Assembly: GCA_009731375.1 (NCBI GenBank)
Contig: BJOX01000105.1
Span: 960,402-1,024,401 of the forward strand
Direction: 5' to 3'
Length of the DNA stretch: 64,000 bases
Origin: Paulinella micropora
Lineage: Eukaryota; Cercozoa; Imbricatea; Euglyphida
The position numbers were made by a program, and so were the translations under genes. Below the pieces are notes generated by a model. It was given only the letters and a program-made list of their open reading frames with translations. It was not told the origin of the DNA and made no database searches. Below, piece after piece: positions 51,341 through 64,000 of this stretch (position 1 is the first letter of the stretch; every line of letters starts with the position of its first letter).

Positions 51341-51765
51341 CTTACCTACCTACCTGCCTACCTGCCTACCTACCCACCTACCTACCTACCTACCTACCTA
51401 CCTACCCTCCAAAAATGTGTATTGATCTACTCTTACCTACCTATCTGCCTACCTGCCTACCTACCCACCTACCTACCTACCTGCCTACCTACCCACCTAC
51501 CTACCTACCTACCTATACCTACCTACCTACCTACCTAACCTACCCTACCTACCCTACCTACCCTACCTAACTACCTACCTACCTACCTACCTACCTACTC
51601 ACCTACCTACCTACCCACCTACCCACCTACCCACCTACCTACCTACCTACCTACCTACCAACCTACTACCTACCTACCTTACCTACCTTACCTACCCACC
51701 CACCCACCTACCTACCCACCTACCTACCTACCTGCATACCTACCTACCTACCTACCTACGGACAA
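51341..51765 (+). repeat. CCTA microsatellite, right flank
   Basis: About 420 bp of CCTA units with variants. CTTACC at 51341-51346 is the right target copy. Same orientation as the tract left of 7601, as expected when the element is inserted into one tract. Confidence 0.85.
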
Positions 51766-52310
51766 CACAAGACAAGCTAAGACAAGACAAGAACAAGACA
51801 AGACACGTAAAGAGGAAAGGTAGGTAGGTAGGCAGGTATGTAGGTAGGTGGGTAGGTAGGTAGGTAGGTAGGTAGGTAGGGAGGGAGGGAGGGAGGGAGG
51901 AGGTAGGTAGGTAGGTAGTGTCTTCTTGTCTTGTTTTCTTTTCTTGTCTTATCTTCTCGTGTCTTTTCTCTTTTTGTCTTTGGCTTGTCTTGTCTTGTCT
52001 TGCCTTGCCTTGTCTTGCCTTGCCTTGCCTTGCCTTGTCTTGTCTTGCCTTGCCTTGTCTTGTCTTGTCTTGTCTTGACTTGCCTTGTCTTGTCTTGTCT
52101 TGTCTTGTCTTGTCTTGCCTTGCCTTGCCTTGTCTTTGTCTTGTCTTGCCTTGTCTTGCCTTGCCTTGTCTTGTCTTGCCTTGCCTTGCCTTTGTCTTTG
52201 TCTTTGTCTTGGTCTTTGTCTTGTCTTGGTCTTGTCTTGTCTTGTCGTCTTGTCTGTCTTGTCTTGCCTTGTCCTGTCTTGCCCTGTCTTGTAGTGTCTT
52301 GGTTTGGGGG
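51766..52310 (+). repeat. CTTGT/CTTGC pentanucleotide tract
   Basis: A short ACAAG stretch and GGTA units (to about 51918) precede about 370 bp of TTGTC/TTGCC pentamers. No gene. Confidence 0.8.
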
Positions 52311-52340
52311 CAATTCTCATGGTTGTTTTCTCTCATTTAG

Positions 52341-52416
52341 ACTCTGACATGGAGAATAGAGAGACAACGTTCTGGAGTCGAGTCAACTGGGGTGTCTACG
52401 AAAACTATCGCCCTAA
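52341..52416 (+). CDS. Isolated exon-like island
   Basis: After TCTCATTTAG the segment [20 protein letters not shown] is open and ends before AAG|GTTTAT. It is a unique 76-bp island between microsatellites. It may be an exon of a host gene whose other exons lie in similar islands (52575-52660, 53354-53410, 53556-53625). Confidence 0.3.
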
Positions 52417-52429
52417 GGTTTATACAAAA

Positions 52430-52521
52430 ATGTATGTATGTATGTCTATATGTACGTACGTGTGTATGTATGTATGTATGCATGTATGTATGTATGTATG
52501 TAATTACAAACGCGAAGTTAG

Positions 52522-52562
<41 letters not shown>

Positions 52563-53065
52563 ACNNNNNNNNNNGATGGGAACAATGCAGGCAGAGTGTG
52601 CAATCGACAGGGGTTTCAGGACCCGACGTTCCAAGACCGGGTACAATCAAATATTTTTCAATATAAGCTTACATCCATGTATAGATGCATATATCCATAT
52701 ATACATGCATACATGTTTATGTATGTGTGCGTATGTGTTTGTGTATCTGCGTCAGTACAGGTATATAGATGTATGTTTAAGACCCAGTACAAGAAATTAT
52801 CTATCTATCTATCTATCTATCTGTCTATCTATCTGTCTATCTATTTGTCTGTGTCTGTCTGTGTCTGTCTGTCTGTCTGTCTGTCTACCTACCTACCTAC
52901 CTACCTACCCACCTACCTACCTACCTATCTATCTATCTATCATGATAGAAAGATAATGTATGTTCGTTATACAGATGGTTTCAGAGGATGTTCGATATCT
53001 CTTTAGAACATCTGGCTTTCTATTTATCTATCTATCTTATCTATCTATCTATCTATCTATCCAAC

Positions 53066-53108
<43 letters not shown>

Positions 53109-53140
53109 TTATCTATCCATCTATCTATCTATCTATCTTT
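52430..53140. repeat. Microsatellite block with gap
   Basis: GTAT, poly-C (52522-52562), a 10-N gap (52565), a ~100-bp unique island, then TATC, GTCT and CTAC tracts (about 52797-53140). No gene supported beyond the small islands. Confidence 0.8.
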
Positions 53141-53418
53141 CTCGCTTGTTGAGCCCGGAATAAAACCCACAGTGCTCTGTCGGTTTATACTAGACTGTCG
53201 AACAGTCTCGAAACTCCATCTGCTTACTGGGCCCTCTGTAATGGAGGTGGGAGCTCGTTCTGCAAGGGGCGCTTATGGAACGAGCCCTGGCCCCGCCTGG
53301 TACTAGGGAGCTTTGGTATCGCCTGTATCAGTCCCTTCCGTGCNNNNNNNNNNTTTACACAGACTTCCTTGGTTGACGAAATCAGAAGCTCCTTTTTTCT
53401 GACATTAGTCGATATCTC

Positions 53419-53479
<61 letters not shown>

Positions 53480-53555
53480 CCCACCTACCCACCTACCTAC
53501 CTACCTATCTACCTATCTACCTATCTACCTACATACCTATCTCTGTCTCTGCAGG

Positions 53556-53625
53556 TGGCTTTAGAGTATTTCTGCCACCTCTTTGGAACTTTAGATTCTA
53601 ACCAGGAGACAGAGGAGCAGAGTTA
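53556..53625 (+). CDS. Terminal-exon-like island, partly duplicated
   Basis: After TCTCTGCAG the frame [20 protein letters not shown] and EQS ends in TAG. About 50 bp of it (from CTCTTTGGAAC through AGAGTTAGGTAGAA) recur at about 53766-53822, the two copies separated by a CT tract. It might be the last exon of the gene with the island exon at 52341. Confidence 0.35.
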
Positions 53626-53640
53626 GGTAGAATCATCACT

Positions 53641-53644
53641 TATC

Positions 53645-53686
<42 letters not shown>

Positions 53687-53690
53687 CTCG

Positions 53691-53729
<39 letters not shown>

Positions 53730-53937
53730 CTCCTTCTCTCGCTCTCCTCTCTCTTTCTCTCTCTCATCTCTTTGGAACATTAGACTCTAACCAGGAGACA
53801 GAGGAGCAGAGTTAGGTAGAACCATCACTTATCCTTTCTTTCTTTCTTTCTTTCTCTCTCTCTCTCTCTCTCTCTTCTCTTCTCTCTCGCTCTTTCGCTT
53901 TCTTTCTTTCTTTCTTTCTTTCTTTCTCTTTCTCTTT

Positions 53938-53971
<34 letters not shown>

Positions 53972-54004
53972 TTCTCTCTTTCTCTCTTTCTTTCTTTCTT
54001 TCTT

Positions 54005-54055
<51 letters not shown>

Positions 54056-54165
54056 ACATACATACATACATACTCCTTATAGGCTATGTTGCGCTGTCTC
54101 TTCTGGGACCAATCAAGCGTTTTCCCCGGCAAATGTCATCCAGCTATGGCAAACTGGGAAATCGA

Positions 54166-54203
<38 letters not shown>

Positions 54204-54320
54204 GCAGCAGTAGCAACAACAACAATAACAGCAACACCAACAGCAACAAGAGAGAGAGAGAGAGACAGAGAGAGACAGAGAGAGAGAGGGAGAAAGAGAG
54301 AGAGAGAGAGACAAAGCCAT
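53641..54320 (+). repeat. CT/CTTT, CAA and GA microsatellites
   Basis: CT and CTTT tracts over 53650-54045, a 110-bp unique island (54075-54165), CAA repeats (54166-54250) and GA repeats (54252-54312). Confidence 0.8.
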
Positions 54321-55280
54321 GGCTAGCTCAGCCTCTGGGAGATAATCCTTAGTTCTTATGTACAAAATTAGAAATGATTTCAGACTCTTCGTTGTCAGGC
54401 ATTTCTTTATATATATACATATATATACATATATATATATATGTGTGTGTGTGTGTATCATTGTATATATACATATACATGTATATGTGTGTGTGTGTGT
54501 GTATCTTTTATATATATATATCATAGTATATTAATAGCCTCCGATGATATCAGTACTAATATAATATTAAATATATATATATATGTGTGTATAATATTAT
54601 ATATATATATATTAATATATATACTATGATATAATATGTATATGAGTGACCGGTACTGAGCCCGGCGAGACATCATTCTTTTTCAATCCGGCTTTGACTC
54701 CAGGATCGGTGGCAGTCGGACTCTGATTAATTAATGTCACATGTGCTTGCCAGTTTGGCCCCGGCCCCCCGCCCGGCGTTGACAGTGATACGTGACTGAT
54801 CATCCGCATATGCAAAACTTGATCTGCCCGGTACTACTGAGTGGGCTCGGTAGTGGATATATACTGTATCAGATCAAGTTCTGCCACCGATACTAGTAGG
54901 TGACTAAGTGATTGACGTCACGTCGTATTGTTTACATGCTTCCTTTTCGAGTCAGCTCTATGAAATTTGAGCAGTTTGAAGTGCCACTCACGGTTCTTCA
55001 TTATTAAAAGTCGTTAAGTGGAAAAAATGTGTATTTGTATTAATATCATTAATGATATTGCAGATGAAATCATGAGTCCCTGGACTCCGAGGCTGATTAC
55101 GAGTCATCTTGTAATATTTCAAGTTCTAACTTTTGAAAAAACCGAACGAATTGAGCTCCGAGGCATAATTGGCAATGAAAAAATTAGAGTCATTCATCAA
55201 ATTCTTTTGATTCAAGTTACCACTGTTGTCTGTCAAATTTATTGGCCAGACCCGCCTGCTCCCCTTTTGATTCTTTGATA
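54321..55280. other. Unique sequence without a supported gene
   Basis: 54410-54640 is TA/GT-rich. 54640-55280 is unique; it contains an inverted repeat AACTTGATCTG (54817) / CAGATCAAGTT (54870) and one 86-codon frame (55018-55278) with no recognisable features. I see no gene that I would defend. Confidence 0.5.
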
Positions 55281-55290
55281 CTATGATTCA

Positions 55291-55356
<66 letters not shown>

Positions 55357-55510
55357 TAATAATATGATTTGCTACAATATTAGCACTTACGGTATCAAAG
55401 AATCCACTACCACCATCATCACCGCCACCAGGGGCCACCATCACAACGAGAATTCAACAACAACAAACAAGACCTCGAACAGGACGGTAAAATCAAGACG
55501 GAGGCTCGAA

Positions 55511-55551
<41 letters not shown>

Positions 55552-55832
55552 GTGTGTGTGTGCGGTGTGTGTGTGCGGTGTGTGCTGAAGTTGAACTCAG
55601 GTGTTTCAAACTCGAGCCTGGTTTCAATTATAGTTTTATAAAAGCAAGCGTTCTTCCGTTCAGTGGAAAAATATTAAAACCATAATTAAATATCAATATC
55701 TACAATATTTTTTACACAATCAGTGACTGAAACAGTCGCCTGAAACTTCTACCAGTAATCATCATAGCAAAACTTGCCTCGGATGAGACTCTAGAGGAGA
55801 AAAACCACGTCACACTCTAGCACCAAAAAAAA

Positions 55833-55885
<53 letters not shown>

Positions 55886-55998
55886 CAAACGAAAGCTAAA
55901 GCGGCTGGGCCGGACAAAAGGAAAAGGAAAAGGAAAAGGAAAAGGAAAAGTAAGTAAAAAAATAAATAAATAAACAAATAAATAAATAAATAAACAAA

Positions 55999-56069
<71 letters not shown>

Positions 56070-56340
56070 AAATAAAAAAACCTGTACTCGCAACGATTTG
56101 AGTAATTAGTTTTAGATTCAGTTATGAGCTCTCTGACAAGGACACTATCAATACTTATGAATTATCATCATTACTGACTTGTTTAAAGTTCTTACTATCA
56201 AAAATGTTCTTGTTTAAAATAAAATAATAATAATGATAATAATAATAATAATAATAATAGTGCTTCTCTGTCAATGGCTGATGCAAATCTGCACATGCGC
56301 CTCCATCGTCTCACCCGTGAGGGGAGTACAAAGAATTGAC
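55281..56340. repeat. TA, GT, GA and AAAT microsatellites
   Basis: TA (55293-55356), GT (55513-55580), GA (55834-55885), AAAT/AAAC (about 55955-56075) and AAT (56222-56260) tracts with short unique spacers. No gene. Confidence 0.8.
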
Positions 56341-56357
56341 GATAGGCTCTAATGACA

Positions 56358-56693
56358 NNNNNNNNNNNNNNNNNNNNNNNNNNNNNNNNNNNNNNNNNNN
56401 NNNNNNNNNNNNNNNNNNNNNNNNNNNNNNNNNNNNNNNNNNNNNNNNNNNNNNNNNNNNNNNNNNNNNNNNNNNNNNNNNNNNNNNNNNNNNNNNNNNN
56501 NNNNNNNNNNNNNNNNNNNNNNNNNNNNNNNNNNNNNNNNNNNNNNNNNNNNNNNNNNNNNNNNNNNNNNNNNNNNNNNNNNNNNNNNNNNNNNNNNNNN
56601 NNNNNNNNNNNNNNNNNNNNNNNNNNNNNNNNNNNNNNNNNNNNNNNNNNNNNNNNNNNNNNNNNNNNNNNNNNNNNNNNNNNNNNNNNNNNN
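56358..56693. other. Assembly gap
   Basis: 336 N. Short unique sequence on both sides; an AAT tract (56843-56930) and a poly-C tract with a 10-N gap (57038-57127) follow. Confidence 0.95.
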
Positions 56694-56862
56694 CCAAAAG
56701 GCCATGTGCATCCAGTCCTCCATTCCATAAGGAAAGTCTCCACACCAATCGGTGGAATAAAGGAAGTGACGGCATAGAACATTACTCTAGGAGCTTTATA
56801 CCAATCAGCCCATGGAAAGGACCGATGGCCTATGTACTCCCAATAATAATAATAATAATAAC

Positions 56863-56928
<66 letters not shown>

Positions 56929-57037
56929 TAACAATAATAAGGAGGGGCTGCGCCAACACTTGAAAGGATGGTTTACCGGTGCGCTTCGCGCACCAAACCC
57001 CGCCAGCCCCACTTCGTATTACTTTTTGGAGCCCCGG

Positions 57038-57117
<80 letters not shown>

Positions 57118-57127
57118 NNNNNNNNNN

Positions 57128-57960
57128 ACCTCAATTTTCAGGTGTGGGTGCCACCCGCGACCAGAACGGGTACGTACAATCGCAGGGCTCCCCCGGACCC
57201 CCCTTTCCCTTCGACAGGGTACGTTGAATTGCCGGAGGTGCCGCAAAGGGCGCCTGGTGGCAAAAAACCTCAATTTTCAGGTGTGGGTGCCACCCGCGAC
57301 CAGAACGGGTACGTACAATCACAGTGCTGAGTCCCGGGGGGAGGGCCCCCCGGACCCCCCCTGCCCCGTCGACAGGGTAGGTTCAATTGCCGGAGGCACC
57401 GGCAAGTACTGCTGAAAAACAAGGAAATTTGGCATTGAGGACACTCCCCTAACGCAAATATTTGCGTGAATTCCAAAAAAACTATATCAGCATCAAGATC
57501 AGTGTGGGGCTAACCACCCTGCCAATATGAACTCCCAACTCCTGGTTCCCACAAACCATGATTTATAGGGTTAGGGGGTGCAAAAAAAGGCTAAAAAAAC
57601 AAGGAATTTTCGCATTCAGGACACTCCCCTAACGCAAATATTTGCGTGAATTCCAAAGAAATTACATCAGCATCAACATTGAGTCTGGGGCTAGCCGCCC
57701 TGTCAATATGAGCTCCCAACTCCTCCTGGTTCACACAAACCATAATTTATAGGGACAGGGGTGCGAAAAAAAAAACAAGGAAATTTGGCATTCAGGACAC
57801 TGCCCTAACGCAAAATATTTGCGTGAATTCCGAAAAAATCATATCAGCATCAAAATCGAGTCTGGGGCTAACCACCCTGCAAATATGAGCTCCGAACTCC
57901 TCCTCGTTCCGACAAACCATGATTTATTCCGACAGGGGTGCGGAAATAGTGGGGGTGGGT
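57128..57960 (+). repeat. Tandem repeats: ~140-bp pair and ~180-bp triplet
   Basis: 57128-57267 and 57268-57400 are two units sharing CAGGTGTGGGTGCCACCCGC and GACAGGGTA-GTT-AATTGCCGGAGG. From about 57416, 57596 and 57770 three ~180-bp units follow, each with the palindrome CGCAAATATTTGCG (in unit 3 with one extra A) and a CAAACCATGATTTAT-like segment. Satellite-like, no coding frame. Confidence 0.8.
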
Positions 57961-58454
57961 GGGGCGCGGTACACAATTTTCATTTTGCCCCTCCCCCCAA
58001 ACCCCCCACCCCCTTCACCAACACCTTTCAGGGATAATAATAATAATACTATATCTGAGGCGTACTGATGCAGCTAATGGCATATCCTCTATTGACATAA
58101 GCCTCCAATACCCTTGTTCGAGGTTCTCCACCCCCCCGTGTCAGTCTCTCGCCTGATGATCGGGGCCACCGATGGAGCTCCTGAGGGCAAGACTGCACTA
58201 AGCCGAGGTTATTCCGCAGTCCCAGCAACCTCTTGCAAGACGTCACCGAATGTGCAAGTGCATACACCAAGCGCGGTTGCTAGAGCTGCCTCGAAACCCC
58301 ACCCATAACAATCTGGTGTCTGCTGGGTCCTGGGCTATCAACCAGCATACGCGGAGTTTAAGATCTTTTACGCGCGCAACGACCTTCCTCCCCAGCATCT
58401 ACCACCAAAGGGTTATGAGTTGGCGTCACAGTTTAACGCCTTGAGGCCATCGGG

Positions 58455-58507
<53 letters not shown>

Positions 58508-58548
58508 GTTATACACCAACCCAGGGAAGTAGACAATAGAGCGAGAAG

Positions 58549-58600
<52 letters not shown>

Positions 58601-58800
58601 AGGAAAAGGTAAGGGAGGAATCAAACACAAAAGACTCGAGGATTTTAACATGTGTTAATACTCTTGTACTAACCAGTAGAATAATGACTTGAACGGCTCA
58701 GAACTTAATACGGCTTGATAACTTACAAAGTCACACTTGTTCACTTATACGCGTGTTGCGGTTAGAAGTAAGCCCAGTCAGGGATTTCAGGAATCTCCGT
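57961..58800. other. Unique and microsatellite sequence
   Basis: 58030-58450 is GC-rich unique sequence with only short frames; AAT (58457-58507) and GA (58545-58600) tracts follow. I see no gene. Confidence 0.5.
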
Positions 58801-58814
58801 AAGACTGTAGGCAA

Positions 58815-58863
58815 ATACATACATACATACATATATACATATACATATACATACATACATACA

Positions 58864-58894
<31 letters not shown>

Positions 58895-59157
58895 GTATGT
58901 ACGTACGCATATACCATACATACATACATACATACATACATACATACATACATACATACATACACAACGTACATTACGTACATTACGTACGTACGTACAT
59001 ACGTACATACGTACATACACAAATACATACATACATACATACATACATACATACATACACACATACATACATGCATACATACATACATACATACATACAT
59101 ACATACATACATACAAACACACACACACACACACATACACATACATACATACATACA

Positions 59158-59191
<34 letters not shown>

Positions 59192-59462
59192 CATACATAT
59201 ACATACATACATACATACATACATACATACATACATACATGCATACATTACATACATACATACATACATACATACACACATACATACATACATACATACA
59301 TACATACACACATACATACATACATGCATACATACACACACACATACATACACACACACACATACATACATACATACATACATACATACATACATTACAT
59401 ACATTACATAACATACATAGATACATACACACACACACACATACATACATACATACATACAT

Positions 59463-59493
<31 letters not shown>

Positions 59494-59974
59494 TATACAT
59501 ACATACATACATACATATACATACATACACATACATACATACATACAATACATACATATATACATACATACATACCTCTTAGGCTTGTCAGGGGCAGCTT
59601 CCGCAGGGGGCGCGCCTGGGTACCCGCGATAGCCCTAGATATAGAGAGATAGATTGATAGGATAGATAGATTGATGTATAAGAAAAAGGACATCAACAAA
59701 AGTAGGTAGGTATGTAGGCAGGGTAAGGTAGGGTTAGGTAGGTAGGTAGGTAGGTAGGTAGGTAGGTAGGTGGGTAGGTAGGTAGGTAGGTAGGTAGGTG
59801 GGTAGGTGGGTAGGTGGGTAGGTGGGTAGGTGGGTAGGTGGGTAGGTAGGTAGGTAGGTAGGTAGGTAGGTAGGTAGGTAGGTAGGTAGGTAGGTAGGTA
59901 GGTAGGTAGGTAGGTAGGTAGGTAGGTAGGTAGGTCAAACAGCGTCCGCAGGGATGTATATATGTATATATAAA

Positions 59975-60048
<74 letters not shown>

Positions 60049-60528
60049 GTAGGGTGCACCTGGGTAACCACGATAGCCGTAAATAGATAGATAGATTGAT
60101 ATATACGCAGATAAGGAAGGTAAGGTAGGTAGGCGGATAAGGTGGGTAGGTAGGTAAGGTGGGTAGGTAGGTAAGGTGAGTAGGTAGGTAGTGGGTAGGT
60201 AGGTAAGGTGGGTAGGTAGGCAAGGTGGGTAGGTAGGTAAGGTGGGTAGGTAGGTAAGGTGGGTAGGTAGGTAAGGTGAGTAGGTAGGTAAGGTGAGTAG
60301 GTAGGTAGTGGGTAGGTAGGTAAGGTGGGTAGGTAGGTAAGGTGGGTAGGTAGGTAAGGTGAGTAGGTAGGTAGTGGGTAGGTAGGTAAGGTGGGTAGGT
60401 AGGTAAGGTGGGTAGGTAGGTGAGGTAGGTAGGTAGGTGAGGTGGGTACGTAGGTAAGGTGGGTGGGTAGGTAAGGTGGGTAGGTAGGTAGGTAAGGTGG
60501 GTAGGTAGGTAAGGTGGGTAGGTAGAGG

Positions 60529-60607
<79 letters not shown>

Positions 60608-60698
60608 GCTTCTACTTCTACTTCTACTACTACTACTGCTTCCTGCTTCCTGCTTCCTGCTTCTTGCTTCTTGCTTCTTGCTTCTTGCTTCCTTCTTC

Positions 60699-60729
<31 letters not shown>

Positions 60730-60736
60730 TTCTTCT

Positions 60737-60783
<47 letters not shown>

Positions 60784-60815
60784 TTCTTCTTCTTCTTCTT
60801 CTTCTTCTTCTTCTT

Positions 60816-60884
<69 letters not shown>

Positions 60885-61187
60885 GGTAGGTAAGGTGAAG
60901 CCGAACCTGCGACTCTTTGCACGGTATGTCATTCTCTGCGCAGATGGGTGGACCCCCATTAGAAGGCTAAACATACATACATACATACATACATACATAC
61001 ACGCATGCATGCATACGTGTATACATTTTACATGGATATATGCATGCATGCATACGTGTATACATTTTACATGGATATATGCATGCATGCATACATACAT
61101 ACATACGTACATACATACATACATACATGCATACATGCATACATGCATACATGCATGCATACATGCATCCATGCATGCATACATACA

Positions 61188-61221
<34 letters not shown>

Positions 61222-61432
61222 CATACGTATATACATACATACAAACATACATACATACATACATACATACATACATACGTACATACATACGTGCATACAC
61301 ACATACATACATACATACATACATACATACATACATACATACATACATACATACATACATACTACATACATACATGCATGCATACATACATGCATGCATA
61401 CATACATACATACATGCATACATACATACATA

Positions 61433-61519
<87 letters not shown>

Positions 61520-61570
61520 AGGAGGAGGAGGAGGAGGAGGAGGAGGAGGAGGAGGAGGAGTATGTATACA
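58815..61570 (+). repeat. Long tetranucleotide and trinucleotide arrays
   Basis: CATA (58815-59575), GGTA (59700-59936), TA/GT (59970-60045), GGTAGGTAAGGTG-type (60115-60530), CTA (60532-60630), TTC (60700-60815), CTA (60816-60885), CATA (60970-61433), TAG (61434-61520) and GGA (61521-61562). A ~45-bp fragment (CTGGGTA-CC-CGATAGCC) occurs at about 59615 and 60058. Long open frames here only reflect the repeats. Confidence 0.85.
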
Positions 61571-62162
<592 letters not shown>

Positions 62163-62552
62163 CCTCTCCCGGACCCAATACGCTTTCCGACCACACTCAA
62201 ACACTACAATCACCACACAAACCATCCTAAACCACATCCACAACTCAAAGGCGCATGACGGTGCATACTTGCACTCTTCATTGACCTATCGAAAGCCTAT
62301 GACACCATCAACCACGAAACACTAATCCATAAGCTACGGCATAACATAAAAGTCCGTGACAACACTACTACCTTCTTCAAATCCTACCTCACAAAGAGAT
62401 ACCAAACAGTGTTTAGCCTATATGCACGCTCATACCTACGCGAAATCACACATTGGATCCCGCAAGATAGCACACTGTCAACAACACTTTTTATCCTGTA
62501 CATCAACGATATTATACTTTCGCTGATGCACGGAAATGTCTTTGCGTATGCT

Positions 62553-62649
<97 letters not shown>

Positions 62650-63440
62650 ATGACACCACGCTTATCATCTCGCTGCTGAGAATGAAAAACTACTTCAAGA
62701 ACGAGCACAAACTGATGTAACGAACCTTGTCCGCTACTTTCACAGACATAACCTAGTCCCTAACCCAAACAAAACCACCTACACTATATTCCATAAGAAT
62801 GAAAAGAAGGTACAGCTGGACCTGACCACCTCCGGCGAGAAGCTTCAACAAGAGCGAAAGGTAAAAGTAGTGGGTACTATCATCCAAAGCACCTATCTTT
62901 CCGTGAACATGTACAGTCTATTGTGTTCCGACTCCAACCATTTGTCCAAATGCTTCGCTATGCAAATAGCTTGCTCCCCACTCATATCCTCCTCGAGCTC
63001 TACTATGCCCCTTTGTACCCTCTCCCAATGTATGGTATCTCCATCTGGGGAACTGATGCAGATAACACAATCATATACCCGCTCACCACCATCCAAAAGC
63101 TTATAATCCGATTGATCTGTCTCAAATCATGGCGAACGCCTACCAAACCGCTCTTTTGCCAAACTGCGTCTACTTAACATACCTAATATGTATAAGCACA
63201 GCGTATGCATGGATGCACACTGCTCATCAAAGAAACATATGTACAACGATTCAACGACAGGCCAGTACAGCAGAGCAGCACAAGCACAATGGGATAAGCT
63301 GCCAGAACGTCTGAGGGACATCGAATTTTAGACCAGAATTCAAAAATGAACTCAAGACGTATCTCCTGCAATTGCAGCAATCCTGGCACTGCCTACGGGC
63401 CTTAAGAGGGCGTTGGACACCTCATCATCAGGTGATACCT
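62163..63440 (+). pseudogene. Non-LTR reverse transcriptase fragment
   Basis: Truncated at the 5' end by the TAG array. Recognisable are FRPHSNTTITT (about 62185), motif A FIDLSKAYDTINHETLIHKL (about 62280), motif B PQDSTLSTTLFILYINDI (about 62460) and the catalytic YADD, which is split: AYA is at about 62550 and DDTTLIIS at about 62648, with an in-frame CT/CA microsatellite of roughly 95 bp between. After further frameshifts come the C-terminal parts FVQMLRYANSLLPTHILLEL, YYAPLYPLPMYGISIWG and a helical end. Same superfamily as the copy in the virus (49358), but not a close copy. Confidence 0.8.
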
Positions 63441-63541
63441 GAGTGTGGGATAAGTTAAGCGTTGATCAAATCCGCCGGAGTGTGGTTGGCCAAACCACCT
63501 TTGGGAAGTTACATCGTGTCTTCCAGCTTTTGCGAGTGCCG

Positions 63542-63623
<82 letters not shown>

Positions 63624-63632
63624 CATCTATCC

Positions 63633-63720
<88 letters not shown>

Positions 63721-63725
63721 CTCTA

Positions 63726-63758
<33 letters not shown>

Positions 63759-63792
63759 CTACCTATCTACCTACCTATCTATCTATCTATCC

Positions 63793-63832
<40 letters not shown>

Positions 63833-63835
63833 GTT
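63441..63835 (+). repeat. CT and TATC microsatellites
   Basis: A CT tract (63545-63580) and TATC/CATC tracts (63583-63832) follow ~100 bp of unique sequence. Confidence 0.85.
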
Positions 63836-64000
63836 TTTTTTGAAATGGGTGCCATCTGTCGACTATCTGTTTTTTTGAAATGGGTGCCATCTGTCGACAG
63901 ACAGAGAATTAGGGGATGGTGTGGGTGTGCTGGGCCCGTGGCGGGGTGCCTTATGTGTGCCTAGCCATACGCCTATAAGTCACATGCCGAAATAGCGACG
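63836..64000. repeat. 36-bp tandem repeat and dispersed repeat, right end
   Basis: TTTTTTTGAAATGGGTGCCA followed by TCTGTCGAC occurs twice in tandem (63832-63898). 63905-64000 is the inverse of 93-180 at the other end of the window. Confidence 0.75.

Overview
The window is nuclear DNA of a eukaryote. It has GT-AG introns, a polyadenylation signal, LTR and non-LTR retroelements, DDE-type transposase genes and very many microsatellites. It is most likely a protist or alga, because the virus in it belongs to the Polinton / Polinton-like virus / virophage group and the host genes include an expanded RNI-type leucine-rich-repeat (LRR) family. I cannot name the species. The sequence is a gapped scaffold: many gaps are exactly 10 N, and several have near-identical sequence on both sides, so part of the layout may be assembly artefact.

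Layout. (1) 0.56-7.14 kb: an LRR exon array in which one-repeat exons (usually 84 bp, 28 residues) lie on BOTH strands. They are paired tail-to-tail across a shared GGTACC whose two GT dinucleotides are the two splice donors. The gaps between pairs hold a GC-rich palindrome (consensus TGCTACCGCGCGCGGTAGCA). A partial second copy of the right end of the virus (2.67-4.42 kb) sits inside this array. (2) 7.60-51.34 kb: an endogenous Polinton-type virus with long terminal inverted repeats (TIRs) starting 5'-AG and a 6-bp target duplication CTTACC, inserted in a CCTA microsatellite. It carries protein-primed DNA polymerase B, an ExoX-C-like protein, major capsid, penton, adenain-like protease, packaging ATPase, a long S74-terminated fibre, membrane and basic proteins, a retroviral-type integrase, and a zinc-finger gene inside each TIR. 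The polymerase and capsid genes are each split in two with parts on opposite strands; one inversion of about 10.76-16.05 kb would reunite both. (3) 16.05-38.24 kb: 22 kb of non-viral DNA between the viral halves. It holds a CACTA-like transposase fragment, a multi-exon gene whose introns carry CTGGAAATATTTCCAG satellites, a gag/protease-like LTR-element remnant plus a separate Ty3-type integrase tail, a second DDE-transposase-like gene, and a coiled-coil gene that ends at the viral junction. (4) 51.3-64 kb: microsatellite-dominated DNA with small unique islands, three ~180-bp satellite units and a non-LTR reverse-transcriptase fragment.

The viral part without the 22-kb insert is about 21.5 kb, normal for a Polinton. 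Its genes form a full replication, packaging and capsid set, but frameshifts (many at homopolymers) and in-frame stops show that the copy is decayed, poorly sequenced, or both. Spacers between viral genes carry nested hairpins, and many start codons have TATA-like sequence just upstream.
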